Part shown: positions 35,701-44,044 of the stretch, one piece after another
Numbering within the stretch: position 1 is the first letter of the stretch
Layout of the letters: every line of letters starts with the position of its first letter
Assembly: GCA_017577615.1 (NCBI GenBank)
Contig: PKRE01000001.1
Span: 248,001 to 312,000 of the forward strand
DNA from: Gammaproteobacteria bacterium
GTDB taxonomy: Bacteria; Pseudomonadota; Gammaproteobacteria; Steroidobacterales; Steroidobacteraceae
Length of the DNA stretch: 64,000 bases
Direction: 5' to 3'
Notes under the pieces: generated by a model
What the model was told of the DNA's origin: nothing
The model's database searches: none
Seen by the model: the letters and a program-made list of their open reading frames with translations, nothing else
Made by a program: the position numbers and the translations under genes

Positions 35701-36114
35701 TGCATTCGCTGCCATCGCGTCAATGGTGACGGCGGCGAGGCCGGCCCCGACCTGACGCTGATCGGTGCGCAAAGATCCCCAGAATACCTGCTCGAATCCA
35801 TCGTCGCGCCGAACGCGCGCATCGCGGAGGGTTTTCACCTGGTGACATTGAAGTTGCAGGACGGCTCCTACGAGAGCGGCACGCTTGTGTCAGAGACTGA
35901 ACACGAGATCGTCGTGCGGCGAGCCGACGGGAGCGACGCAAGGATCGACGTCAGTCGGATCGCCGAGCGTCAAGCTGCGCCCTCCAGCATGCCCGATATC
36001 TACAAAGACGTGCTGAGTCGTTCCGAGTTGCGCGACCTGCTGGCCTACTTGCGAGTGCTCACCGTCGACCGGACGCAGCTGGAAGATCGCGCTCGAGCCA
36101 CGAGTGGAGAGTGA
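32737..36114 (+). CDS. PVC-type beta-propeller/HEAT-repeat/cytochrome c protein
   Basis: A 1125-residue secreted redox protein. A signal peptide (residues 1-22) precedes a six-bladed glucose-dehydrogenase-like propeller (about 45-450: PVAIDFDEKGRLFVAETHRYG, LVFDEHGNLFTGDNDADAGD). About 12 HEAT-type repeats follow (470-930: VRAQAAKGLGDL, VQFFAAQSLGKLG, VREAAIAIND). The C-terminal cytochrome c domain has CIRCH at 989-993 and GEAGPDLTLIG. This matches the large membrane-bound dehydrogenase/PVC-type heme-binding family, best known from Planctomycetes and Verrucomicrobia. Substrate unknown. The next gene is a second heme dehydrogenase. Confidence 0.88.
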   Translation: MKSLAPGLAVLTFVGIAAAHAQSLVLAPEQRVPHPLVDPASDDARLALQRFRLPPGLKAELWAAEPMLANPVAIDFDEKGRLFVAETHRYGSSTLDIRGYMGMLERDLAARTIEDRARMILEVFGEEQAQQLAIESEIVRLVEDRDGDGVADTSSVFAAGFDTMLDGIASGVLARKGRVWLTNIPSLWLLEEAPGEQGAVKRTELLRGFGVRFNFTGHDLHGLALGHDGKLYYSIGDRGAHVVGKDGQIIAVPDEGAVFRSNPDGTELELFARGLRNPQELVFDEHGNLFTGDNDADAGDLERLVYLVEGGDSGWRVGYQHPPLGKNNPWLREGLWKPRFEGQPAYFLPPIANIEDGPSGMTYYPGSGLSPEYRGHFFIAHFKGTIARSGIQSYTLKQQGAGFAVTSSSQFMGGLLATDVTFGPDGAMYVSDWVEGWPKSRRGRIYKISAVDPDPTQKALSEELALLLAQGLERADTTTLRRLLAHPDRRARLEAQFTLVERGKSSIPVLTDVATSVVAAPLARLHAIWGLTQLGREHKQPAATLLTLLDDPDPEVRAQAAKGLGDLRTSVAYAALVRKLDDAAPRVQFFAAQSLGKLGRSEATGALLALLRRNDNRDVYLRHAAVHALMRIGKTPVLEAAAKDPSAAVRLGVLLAYRGLGDAAIAQFLDDGDDYIVREAAIAINDVPIEGAYDALATKLAAATSADEAFVLRAINANFRLGQPRHARALAQFAARHDASPDMRAEAITQLGLWSEVPQRDRIVGVYRPLPARDPATAREALAAVLPRLLDKTPPAVQLAAIEAVSKLQLRDASTLLVAVVANEQAHGSVRARALEVLDAFDDAAVERGIDAAQRSNEPMLRLAALQILARKAPQRALPIVRQLVMNGTAAEQKAAFSALAELNEPEAPRLLALGLERLAAGKIHLDAQVELLDAAERSDDPLVRTRWNAIQAQWSASGDPLAPYRSALGTGNVVRGAHIFQRHPVLACIRCHRVNGDGGEAGPDLTLIGAQRSPEYLLESIVAPNARIAEGFHLVTLKLQDGSYESGTLVSETEHEIVVRRADGSDARIDVSRIAERQAAPSSMPDIYKDVLSRSELRDLLAYLRVLTVDRTQLEDRARATSGE

Positions 36115-36320
36115 ACGCGGCACGGGGACCTGTGCTGGAGGCCCAAGCAACGGTGCTGTGTTCAGACTTGCATGGTGCTCGCGACTGAAAAGCCCACGAC
36201 GAGACAGTCGCCGGCATTGGGGTAGACAACCCTATCGACAGACGAGCTGACGTCCAGCTCCGCAGTTGGATCTTCGTGCGCGCTTCCAGCGTTGCTGGCT
36301 CATTAGCTAGGGAGCGCTCC

Positions 36321-38654
36321 ATGAACCACGAACGAGGGCGCGTGGCGCTCGCGCGTTGCGGCATCGCATTGATGGTTGCGCTCGCAAGTGCCTGCGGCAG
36401 CAGTGGAAGCGGCAGTGCGCCACCACCATCCGCCGGCACACCACCTCCAGCGCCCGATGCGCCGCAACCGCCGCCCTCTGATCCCGCGCCGCCACAACCG
36501 CCACTTCCCGACCCGGGCGATCCCGACACACCGCCCTCTCCTGCGCCGCCGCTATCGGGTCTCGACACACGACCGCCGAACGACAGTTGTTTGGCATGGG
36601 AGAAACCGGTTGGCAGCCAAGAAGTGCGCGTCGAGCGCTTCACGAACCTCACTTTCCCAGAACCCGTCAACATGGTGCAGGCACCTCATGACGACGAGAC
36701 TTGGTACGTGGTGTTGCTCGAGGGCGTCGTGCGCAAGTTCGTGGGATCCAGTCCGAGCACGAGCTCCGTGTTCGTCGACCTGCGCAATGTGGTCACGCAA
36801 GGATTCGAGGCTGGTTTGCTCGGGATGGCCTTTCATCCGCGTTATCCCGAAGATCCGCGCGTCTTCTTCAAGTACAACGCCGGCGGCAATCCGTGGCTAC
36901 TGCGAATCAGCTCGATCGAGACGACTGACGGTGGGCAGACCCTCGATCCAGCCACGGAACGCGTCGTGCTGACAATCGAGAAGCCAACCAGCAATCACAA
37001 CGGTGGACACCTTGCGTTCGGGCCGGATGGCTATCTGTACATCGGCGTCGGTGACGGGGGCGGCGCAGGGGATGAGCATGGCCCCACGGGCAACGGTCAG
37101 AGACTGACGACCTTGCTGGGCAAGATACTCCGGCTGGATGTCGATTCAGCGCAGCCCTATGCGATTCCACCCACCAACCCGTTCGCCGGTAACGAACACT
37201 GTCCGCCTGCAGGTCGCGACGAGGGCGCCTGTCCGGAGATATATGCATACGGCTTTCGCAATCCTTGGCGCTGGAGCTTCGATCGCGAGGACGGCACATT
37301 GTGGCTGGGAGACGTCGGCCAAGCGCGCTGGGAAGAGGTGAACATCGTCAGACCAGGTTTGAACTACGGCTGGCGCTGTCGCGAAGGCACGCACCCCTAC
37401 GCACCTGACACGCCAGGCTGCTCCACCGCGACATTCGAGGAACCCATCGTGGAATACTCGCATGCTGTCGGCCGCTCGGTCACGGGTGGTTACGTTTATC
37501 GTGGGCATCAGCCGACCGCACTGCGGGGACGATACTTGTTCGGCGACTTCGTCTATGGCGAGTTGTTCGCCTGGATGGATACAGAAGCGCCCGCGCCTCG
37601 CGAGCCAACTCCACTGCTGACAACCGATCTGAACATCGTATCGTTCGCCGAAGGCAACGACGGCGAGCTGTACATCGTGCACTACGGCGATGAAGGCAGC
37701 CTGCATCGCATCGTGTTCGGCAGCGAGCAAGATTCAGGAACGATTCCGACACGGCTCAGCGAAACGGGTTGTGTCGATCCGCAGCTGCCGACTCAGACCG
37801 CCGCCGGGCTGATCCCTTATGCGGTCAATGCACCGTTCTGGTCCGACGGCGCCACTAAGGAACGCTGGCTCGCATTGCCGAACGGCTCTCGTATCACGAT
37901 CGAGCCGGATGGTCATTGGCAATTGCCAATCGGATCGGTCATCGTGAAGAGCTTTCGTCTCGGTGAACGCTTGATCGAGACGCGCCTGCTGATGCGCCAT
38001 CCCGACGGCAGCTGGGGCGGCTATACCTACGAGTGGGATGCCGCGCAGAGCGATGCCACGCTCATACGCAGCGGCGCACGACGTGCCGTCGGCGAGGGCC
38101 AGACCTGGATTTTTCCGAGCGAGGCCGACTGTCTCACCTGTCACACGGCTGCAGCAAGTCGCACGCTCGGTCTGGAGACGGTGCAACTCAACCGCGAGCT
38201 GACCTATCCGCAAACGGGACGCACGGCAAATCAGCTCGTCACGCTCGATCACATAGGAATATTCGACACACCGCCGGGCAATGTCGCCACGTTGGCGGCA
38301 ATGCCCGATCCATTCGATGACGATGCGCCGCTTGAGGCGCGTGCGCGTGCGTACCTGCATACGAACTGCGCCCAGTGTCACCGCCCTGGCGGGCCGACAC
38401 CGAGCAACATGGACTTGCGGTACAGCACTACGCTGGCCGACACGAATACGTGCGACGTGCCCCCGAGCGCCGGCACACTCGGCATTGAGAACGCCCGCTT
38501 GCTCGCGCCGGGCAATCCTGCCGCGTCACTCATCCTGCAGCGCATGAGCCGTCGTGATCAGCATGCGATGCCGCCGCTCGGCTCGAATCAAAGCGATGCA
38601 CTGGGCGTGGCGCTGATTACGCGGTGGATCGAGGGCGTGGACTGTAGGTTGTAG
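36321..38654 (+). CDS. glucose/sorbosone-dehydrogenase-like protein with diheme cytochrome tail
   Basis: A 777-residue lipoprotein-like protein. Residues 1-25 are a signal ending ASAC, then a Gly/Ser and Pro-rich linker (27-85). A PQQ-type sugar-dehydrogenase propeller follows (about 95-465: LGMAFHPRYPEDPRV, NHNGGHLAFGPDGYLYIGVG, YGFRNPWRWSFDRE, GLNYGWRCREG). The C-terminal part belongs to the SO2930-like diheme group, with CLTCH at 604-608 and CAQCH at 683-687. It probably oxidises a sugar or related alcohol and passes electrons internally to its hemes. PQQ use is inferred from family and from the pqq operon in the window. RBS GGGAG precedes the ATG. Confidence 0.9.
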   Translation: MNHERGRVALARCGIALMVALASACGSSGSGSAPPPSAGTPPPAPDAPQPPPSDPAPPQPPLPDPGDPDTPPSPAPPLSGLDTRPPNDSCLAWEKPVGSQEVRVERFTNLTFPEPVNMVQAPHDDETWYVVLLEGVVRKFVGSSPSTSSVFVDLRNVVTQGFEAGLLGMAFHPRYPEDPRVFFKYNAGGNPWLLRISSIETTDGGQTLDPATERVVLTIEKPTSNHNGGHLAFGPDGYLYIGVGDGGGAGDEHGPTGNGQRLTTLLGKILRLDVDSAQPYAIPPTNPFAGNEHCPPAGRDEGACPEIYAYGFRNPWRWSFDREDGTLWLGDVGQARWEEVNIVRPGLNYGWRCREGTHPYAPDTPGCSTATFEEPIVEYSHAVGRSVTGGYVYRGHQPTALRGRYLFGDFVYGELFAWMDTEAPAPREPTPLLTTDLNIVSFAEGNDGELYIVHYGDEGSLHRIVFGSEQDSGTIPTRLSETGCVDPQLPTQTAAGLIPYAVNAPFWSDGATKERWLALPNGSRITIEPDGHWQLPIGSVIVKSFRLGERLIETRLLMRHPDGSWGGYTYEWDAAQSDATLIRSGARRAVGEGQTWIFPSEADCLTCHTAAASRTLGLETVQLNRELTYPQTGRTANQLVTLDHIGIFDTPPGNVATLAAMPDPFDDDAPLEARARAYLHTNCAQCHRPGGPTPSNMDLRYSTTLADTNTCDVPPSAGTLGIENARLLAPGNPAASLILQRMSRRDQHAMPPLGSNQSDALGVALITRWIEGVDCRL

Positions 38655-38716
38655 ACTGTAGGCTGTAAGTGTGCTTCAGACCGCTGCCTACAACCCACAG
38701 CCTAGCCTACAGCCTA
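38640..38716. repeat. inverted heptamer array (NCTGTAG type)
   Basis: Left arm about 38640-38669: ACTGTAG GTTGTAG ACTGTAG GCTGTAA. Right arm about 38687-38716: CTACAAC CCACAGC CTAGC CTACAGC CTA, the reverse complement pattern. The arms can pair into a long stem. It covers the end of the dehydrogenase gene and ends just before the ATG of the exonuclease, so it may terminate the first or fold over the second gene's start. Confidence 0.7.
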
Positions 38717-38717
38717 A

Positions 38718-39557
38718 ATGCACATCCATCTCATCGACGGCACCTACGAGCTGTTTCGTCACTTCTACGGACAACGTCGCTTCAACAAGGGAAAAGACAA
38801 ACCTTTCGGCGCCGTGATCGGCGTTCTGAACAGTGTGCTGGAGATGATCGAATCCGGAGCGACGCACATCGGCGTTGCCACGGATCACGTCATCGAGTCG
38901 TTTCGCAACCGACTCTGGCCCGGCTATAAGACCGGCGAAGGCATCGAGCCAGCGCTGCTCGCACAGTTCGAACCGCTCGAGAACGCGCTCGCTGCAATGG
39001 GCATCGCCGTATGGCCGATGATCGAGCTGGAAGCAGACGACGCGCTCGCGTCGGCAGCGTACCTGGCCGGACGCGACGGACGCGTGCACAAGGTCAGCAT
39101 CTGGACCCCGGACAAGGACCTCGCCCAATGCGTACGTGGTGATCGGATCGTGCAAGTCGATCGCAGAACGAAAGTGATTCGAGACGCGATCGGCGTGCGC
39201 GAGAGATATGGTGTCGATCCGCTGCTCATCCCGGATTTTCTCGCGCTCGTCGGCGACGCCGCCGACGGTTATCCGGGCATCGCAGGCATCGGCAAGGCCG
39301 GTGCTGCACGACTGCTCAACGCACACGGACCGATCGAGCAATTTCCGACGACGGCCTTGAGCGAAGAGAATCGCCAGCTCGCACACCTGTTCAAGCAGCT
39401 CGCCACCCTGCGCACCGACGCGCAGCTCTTCGCCGACGTGGAGGAGCTGCGCTGGCAAGGACCGCACGAGACGTTTGCGAGTGTGGCAACGACGCTCGGT
39501 GATCGGCGCCTCGTCGAGCGCGCGCACGCCGCATGGCGGCGCGTGAACGGTGCCTGA
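38718..39557 (+). CDS. 5'-3' exonuclease / flap endonuclease-like protein
   Basis: A 279-residue nuclease of the Taq-exonuclease/FEN family without a polymerase domain. Acidic metal-binding residues are visible in HLIDGTYELFRHFY, ATDHVIESFRN, ELEADDALASAAYLAG and WTPDKDLAQCV. The helix-hairpin-helix segment PGIAGIGKAGAARLL follows. It would remove 5' flaps or RNA primers, like E. coli ExoIX (Xni) or the N-terminal part of Pol I. The ATG at 38718 lies at the edge of a heptamer hairpin with no Shine-Dalgarno visible, so translation may depend on that structure. Confidence 0.9.
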   Translation: MHIHLIDGTYELFRHFYGQRRFNKGKDKPFGAVIGVLNSVLEMIESGATHIGVATDHVIESFRNRLWPGYKTGEGIEPALLAQFEPLENALAAMGIAVWPMIELEADDALASAAYLAGRDGRVHKVSIWTPDKDLAQCVRGDRIVQVDRRTKVIRDAIGVRERYGVDPLLIPDFLALVGDAADGYPGIAGIGKAGAARLLNAHGPIEQFPTTALSEENRQLAHLFKQLATLRTDAQLFADVEELRWQGPHETFASVATTLGDRRLVERAHAAWRRVNGA

Positions 39558-39601
39558 GACTGAACGTGGCTGCGCAGTGTGCGCTCCAGCAGCGCAGCCC
39601 A

Positions 39602-41242
39602 TCAATCCGCGGACGATGCCTCTTCCGCAAGCCTTGGATAGTCGGTCAACAACCTGCGCAAGACTCCGTTCGTCCAGCCGAAACCGTCTTGCAAAGGGTA
39701 CTCGCCTCCTCCCCCTCCACCAGCCGCGTACACGTTGTACTTCTCGACGAGCTTGCCGGTTTCGCGGAACACGGCAAGGTTCTTCGCGACCCAGCGTTGT
39801 GCAATCCGCTCCGCGAGCGCGTGCTCGCCGTAGCGCCGCAGACCTTCGATCGCCAGCCACTGCAGCGGTGCCCACCCGTTTGGCGCGTCCCACTGTTCGC
39901 CCGTTTCGACTGTCGTCGTGCTGAGGCCATGTGGCGCGAGCAAGCGCTCGCGCAGCGTGCGTGCAATTGTGCGTGCCTGCGTCTCGTCCGCAACCCGGAA
40001 GTACAATGGGTAGACAGTGGCGGCGCTCACTCGCTCGATCCGCCTTCCCTCGCGCCAGTCGTAGTCGACGAAAGCGCCCTCGGCATCGCTCCATAAGTAC
40101 AGCACGATCGCTCGCCTGCGCGCCTCTGCACGAGCATTCATGTCCTGCTCGCATGCGAGATCCTCGGCGACCCGACAGGCTCGCGCGATGGTGCGCTCGA
40201 GGTGGTACAACAAGCTGTTCAAATCGATCGGCACGATATCGACAGTACGGATGGTCGCGAGCGTGCGACCATCGGCGAACCAGCGTGAGCTGAAGTCCCA
40301 GCCGCTCTCCGCCGCAGCGCGTAAGTGCCGATAAACTTCCGCGGCTGGCCGTCCCGACGCGCGAGCCGTTGCGACGTCCTCTCGATAAGACTCCTCGCGA
40401 GGCGTATCACGATCGTCCCAATATCTGTTCAGAATCTCGCCGCCTGCGAGCTTCACCACGCGACGCGCGGCGCTATTCGGCTCCAGACGCTCCGCTCCCG
40501 CCATCCAGAACGCGTACTCGCGCTGCAGCTGCGGCAAGCGTCGCAGATACGTAGCATCGCCCTCGCGCCGTGCCTCCAGATCCACCATCGCAGCGAAAAA
40601 AGGTGGTTGCGAACGACTCACGTAGTAGGTGCGGTTACCGTTGGGGATGTGGCCGTACTGATCGATCAGATACGCGAAGTTGTCGATCATGGCAGTCGTG
40701 AGATCGTGCCGACCGCTGCACTCCAGGCCCAACATCGTGAAGTAAGAATCCCAGTAGTAGACCTCTGCGAATCGCCCTCCCGGCACGACATATCGTTGCG
40801 GTAGCGGCAAACGCGAGGAGTAGAGCGGCAGCGCGCCCGGCGTGCGCGTCAGCACGTCCCAGAGACGATCTATATGTACGCGTACGTCTTGTCCCGGGAC
40901 GGTCTGATACTCTGTGGGCGCAACTGCAGGCACATCGAAGTGTGCCGTCACGAACGTCCGCAGATCGAAATCGCTCGCTTCGCGCGCCGCTCGATAAGCC
41001 TCGAGCACCTGTGCAGGCGTGCCTTTGGGCACGGCGTCCACGAACGTCTTACTGTCGGTGAAGACGCCTTGCATCTGCACCTGAACGAACAGCTCTCCAT
41101 ACAGCTGCGCAGGCGTGAAGATCTGCGCGGCACGATCGTCGGAATAGGCGACGAAACCGGCAGACCAGAAGAAAAGAACGATGCAGAGGACGCGTTGAAC
41201 GAGTGGCACGGTGGCGCTAGGGCGATCACATGAGTAGAGCAC
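39602..41242 (-). CDS. treA: periplasmic trehalase, GH37
   Basis: A 546-residue glycoside hydrolase family 37 trehalase, splitting trehalose into two glucoses. An N-terminal signal segment (LVQRVLCIVLFFWSAGFVAY) places it in the periplasm. Signature motifs are VPGGRFAEVYYWDSYFTMLG, IPNGNRTYYVSRSQPP, GWDFSSRWF (with a catalytic Asp) and QWDAPNGWAPLQWLA, then GGGGGGEYPLQDGFGWTNG. It is divergent from otsB-otsA, so breakdown of external and synthesis of internal trehalose lie back to back. The start could also be a few codons further in. Confidence 0.93.
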   Translation of the reverse strand: MLYSCDRPSATVPLVQRVLCIVLFFWSAGFVAYSDDRAAQIFTPAQLYGELFVQVQMQGVFTDSKTFVDAVPKGTPAQVLEAYRAAREASDFDLRTFVTAHFDVPAVAPTEYQTVPGQDVRVHIDRLWDVLTRTPGALPLYSSRLPLPQRYVVPGGRFAEVYYWDSYFTMLGLECSGRHDLTTAMIDNFAYLIDQYGHIPNGNRTYYVSRSQPPFFAAMVDLEARREGDATYLRRLPQLQREYAFWMAGAERLEPNSAARRVVKLAGGEILNRYWDDRDTPREESYREDVATARASGRPAAEVYRHLRAAAESGWDFSSRWFADGRTLATIRTVDIVPIDLNSLLYHLERTIARACRVAEDLACEQDMNARAEARRRAIVLYLWSDAEGAFVDYDWREGRRIERVSAATVYPLYFRVADETQARTIARTLRERLLAPHGLSTTTVETGEQWDAPNGWAPLQWLAIEGLRRYGEHALAERIAQRWVAKNLAVFRETGKLVEKYNVYAAGGGGGGEYPLQDGFGWTNGVLRRLLTDYPRLAEEASSAD

Positions 41243-41689
41243 GTGTCTAAGTCATGGCACCCCGGCCGTCAAGCATGCTCTGTACTTGCTGCTGATGGGC
41301 TGCTACGTTCGGCGAGGCACGTCACAGCTCTTGCATCGCTCACGCTGACTCGCCCACTTCAACCGTTGCTTGCAGCGCAACGCTTTGCGGGCCAGGTGCG
41401 TGATGGACGACTGGGCATGCACGCAACGTCCGCGCACGCACTTGCCATGGATCCAACGAGAGGCGACATTCGAACGCTCAGGCATGCCTTCGGAACGCGA
41501 GACGGAAGCAGGCGTTCCCAGCCTTCTCTGACCGCACCGACCGCTCAGAGACGATCCCATCGCTACGACGCCCGACTTCGGTGCAGAAGGGCCTGCAATG
41601 TGCGGCGCACACGCTCTTATGCGGGGCGCGAGGACTGGATTCACGCACCGAGGTTGAGGCCGAAACCGATCCGCAGTAAGGTTTTAAGA
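41243..41689. other. long divergent gap between treA and otsB
   Basis: 447 bases without a supported gene. A frame open across it runs into otsB, but its encoded residues are Arg/Ala-rich and unlike any OtsB N-terminus, so it is not called. A perfect 7-base hairpin TCTCTGA/TCAGAGA lies at 41525-41531 and 41545-41551. The region should hold the promoters of both treA and otsBA; I could not assign boxes. Confidence 0.45.
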
Positions 41690-42448
41690 ATGTCGCACGA
41701 CGCAGTCAATCGGAAGGCGCGTTGGGCTCTGTTCCTCGATGTAGACGGCACGCTTCTCGAGCTCGCCGAAACACCCGAAAGTGTCTACGTGCCTCCAGAG
41801 CTCAGGTCCCTGCTGAGCACGACGGCTTCGCGGCTCGAGGGCGCGCTCGCGCTCGTCAGCGGGCGAACGATTGCGGATCTCGACCGCTTGTTCGCACCGC
41901 TGCGGCTCTGCGCTTCGGGCGTCCACGGAGCAGAGCGACGTGGACCGGATGGACGCTTGATTCGTGAGCCGCTCGACCTGAGCGGTCTTCACTCTGTTCG
42001 CGAAGAGCTCGCGGCGTACGCCCGCTCACATCAGGGCATTCTCCTCGAGGACAAAGGCTACGCGCTCGCAGTGCACTTCCGTCTCGCCCCGCAGCTCGCG
42101 GATTCGGTGCACGCGCTCACGAAACGCATCGTCGAGCGGCTCGGTCCGCAGTACGTCCTTCAAGCTGGTAAGTGCGTGTACGAAATCCGCCCAAGTGCCA
42201 CGACGAAGGGCACAGCGGTGCGCACGTTCATGCAACAAAGCCCGTTCTTGGCGCGCCAACCGATCTACATCGGCGACGATGTCACCGACGAAGATGCGTT
42301 CGAAACCGTGAATGCACTCGGCGGGATATCCATACGCGTCGGGGAATCGGCTCCGACGCGTGCCACCTATCGGCTCGCCCGCGTCGCTGACGTGCACAAG
42401 TGGCTTCGAGAGCTCTCCGTCGAATCGCTACTCATGCGAGGTCCCTGA
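41690..42448 (+). CDS. otsB: trehalose-6-phosphate phosphatase
   Basis: A 252-residue HAD-superfamily phosphatase. Motif I is FLDVDGTLLEL (two catalytic Asp), the cap region has GVHGAERRGPDG, and motif IV is IYIGDDVTDEDAF. It removes phosphate from trehalose-6-phosphate made by OtsA. The ATG at 41690 gives the normal family start (ARWALFLDVDGT near the N-terminus). otsA follows after 73 bases, and the pair is a standard osmoprotectant operon. Confidence 0.95.
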   Translation: MSHDAVNRKARWALFLDVDGTLLELAETPESVYVPPELRSLLSTTASRLEGALALVSGRTIADLDRLFAPLRLCASGVHGAERRGPDGRLIREPLDLSGLHSVREELAAYARSHQGILLEDKGYALAVHFRLAPQLADSVHALTKRIVERLGPQYVLQAGKCVYEIRPSATTKGTAVRTFMQQSPFLARQPIYIGDDVTDEDAFETVNALGGISIRVGESAPTRATYRLARVADVHKWLRELSVESLLMRGP

Positions 42449-42521
42449 ATGCGTCACTCATTCGCACAGGAGCATGCATGTTCGTCGATCGCATCTTGAT
42501 ATCCGAAGGGAGCGAACGTCT

Positions 42522-43949
42522 ATGACGTCGCGCCTGGTTTGTGTATCGAATCGAGTGTCGCTGCCGCGCAAAGCGTCAGCGCCGGGAGGGTTGGCAGTAG
42601 GGGTCTTGAGCGCACTCAAGCATATGGGTGGAATGTGGTTCGGCTGGGGCGGAGAGCTCTCCGACGAGGATCCCGGCGAGCCAACCATTCAAGTGCGCGA
42701 TGGTGTGACCTACGCGCTGCTCAACTTGCGGCGTGATCTGTTCGAACGTTACTACAATGGTTTTGCCAATGAGGCGCTATGGCCGCTGTTCCATTACATG
42801 CCGACGCGCTTCTGTTATCGCCACGAGGATCACGACGCCTATCAAGAGGTCAACCGCGAGTTCGCTCGCAAGCTCCTACCACTGCTGAAACCCGACGATC
42901 TCATCTGGGTCCACGATTATCACCTGATTCCGCTCGCTTCGCGATTGCGTGAGCTCGGCGTACGCACACCGATCGGCTTCTTTCTGCACATCCCGTTCCC
43001 ATACATCGAAACGTTGCGCGTGTTACCGACATACGTCGAGCTCGTGCGTGACATGATGGCGTACGACCTCGTGGGCTTCCAGGTACAGGGAGACCTCCGT
43101 TCCTTTCAAGCATCGGTCGAACGATGCCTACCCGAAGCGCGCATCGAGAACGCCGAGACGATCAGAATTGGTCAGCGCACGGTCGGCACGGGGGTGTTCC
43201 CTATCGGCGTGGACGTGGAGGCCATTCAGGCATCGGCGCAGCGTGCGTGGGGTAGCGCCAGCGTTCGCAGAATGGTCGCGAGCCTCGTCGGGCGCAAGCT
43301 CATCATTGGCGTGGATCGCCTCGATTACAGCAAAGGGCTCGTCGAGCGTTTCGCCGCGTATGAGCAGTTTCTCGAGGTCTTTCCCGAGAATCGCAACCAC
43401 GTCACCTACTTGCAGATTGCTCCGTTGTCGCGCAAAGACGTGCAATCCTACGCCGAGATTCGTCACTCGCTCGAGCAGGCTGCAGGTCGAACGAACGGGC
43501 GCTTTGCAGATACTGATTGGACGCCGATTCGCTACCTGAACCGCAACTTCCCGCACGAGACGCTCATGGGATTCCTGCGTGCCGCGCACGTCGGGCTCGT
43601 CACGCCGCTGCGCGACGGCATGAATCTCGTCGCCAAGGAGTACCTGGCGGCGCAAGACCCCAACGATCCAGGCGTCCTGGTGTTATCGACGATGGCCGGT
43701 GCAGCCCACGAGCTGTCGAGCGCGTTGCTGGTCAACCCGTACGATTCGCGTGCCGTGGTGCACGCGATTCAGACTGCGCTCACGATGCCGCTGGAAGAAC
43801 GACGCGAACGCCACGCGGCGATGCTCGAGACATTGCGTAAGAACGACATTCGGTCCTGGGCGCAGCGCTTCGTTACTCGGTTGCGCGAGACGAGCACGTG
43901 GCGCTCGCCGCGGGAGTCCCTTGTCAGCGCTGTTCGCGCCCGACCTTAG
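42522..43949 (+). CDS. otsA: trehalose-6-phosphate synthase
   Basis: A 475-residue GT20 glycosyltransferase that joins UDP-glucose to glucose-6-phosphate. Conserved parts: LVCVSNRVSLP at the start, YHLIPLASRLRELG after WVHDYH, GFFLHIPFPYIE, LIIGVDRLDYSKGLVERF, and LRDGMNLVAKEYLA near the C-terminus. The ATG at 42522 follows a GAAGGGAG and starts at the usual MTSRLVCVSNR. It is downstream of otsB in the same direction. Confidence 0.96.
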   Translation: MTSRLVCVSNRVSLPRKASAPGGLAVGVLSALKHMGGMWFGWGGELSDEDPGEPTIQVRDGVTYALLNLRRDLFERYYNGFANEALWPLFHYMPTRFCYRHEDHDAYQEVNREFARKLLPLLKPDDLIWVHDYHLIPLASRLRELGVRTPIGFFLHIPFPYIETLRVLPTYVELVRDMMAYDLVGFQVQGDLRSFQASVERCLPEARIENAETIRIGQRTVGTGVFPIGVDVEAIQASAQRAWGSASVRRMVASLVGRKLIIGVDRLDYSKGLVERFAAYEQFLEVFPENRNHVTYLQIAPLSRKDVQSYAEIRHSLEQAAGRTNGRFADTDWTPIRYLNRNFPHETLMGFLRAAHVGLVTPLRDGMNLVAKEYLAAQDPNDPGVLVLSTMAGAAHELSSALLVNPYDSRAVVHAIQTALTMPLEERRERHAAMLETLRKNDIRSWAQRFVTRLRETSTWRSPRESLVSAVRARP

Positions 43950-44044
43950 CGCGGCTCGATCAATCCCGTGCCTCGATCATGGAAAGGTCGAGGCTCGAAT
44001 GGCCAGCACGTGGCTGCTCATTCCAGCCTCGACCCAAAGTGCCG

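Noticed and set aside
38640..38716. CRISPR-like repeat reading of the heptamer arrays
   Set aside because: Units are 7 bases with no spacers and no cas genes are present.
41243..41689. 149-codon N-terminal extension of OtsB
   Set aside because: Composition is unlike a protein domain, OtsB proteins start near FLDVDGT, and the ATG at 41690 gives the normal length.
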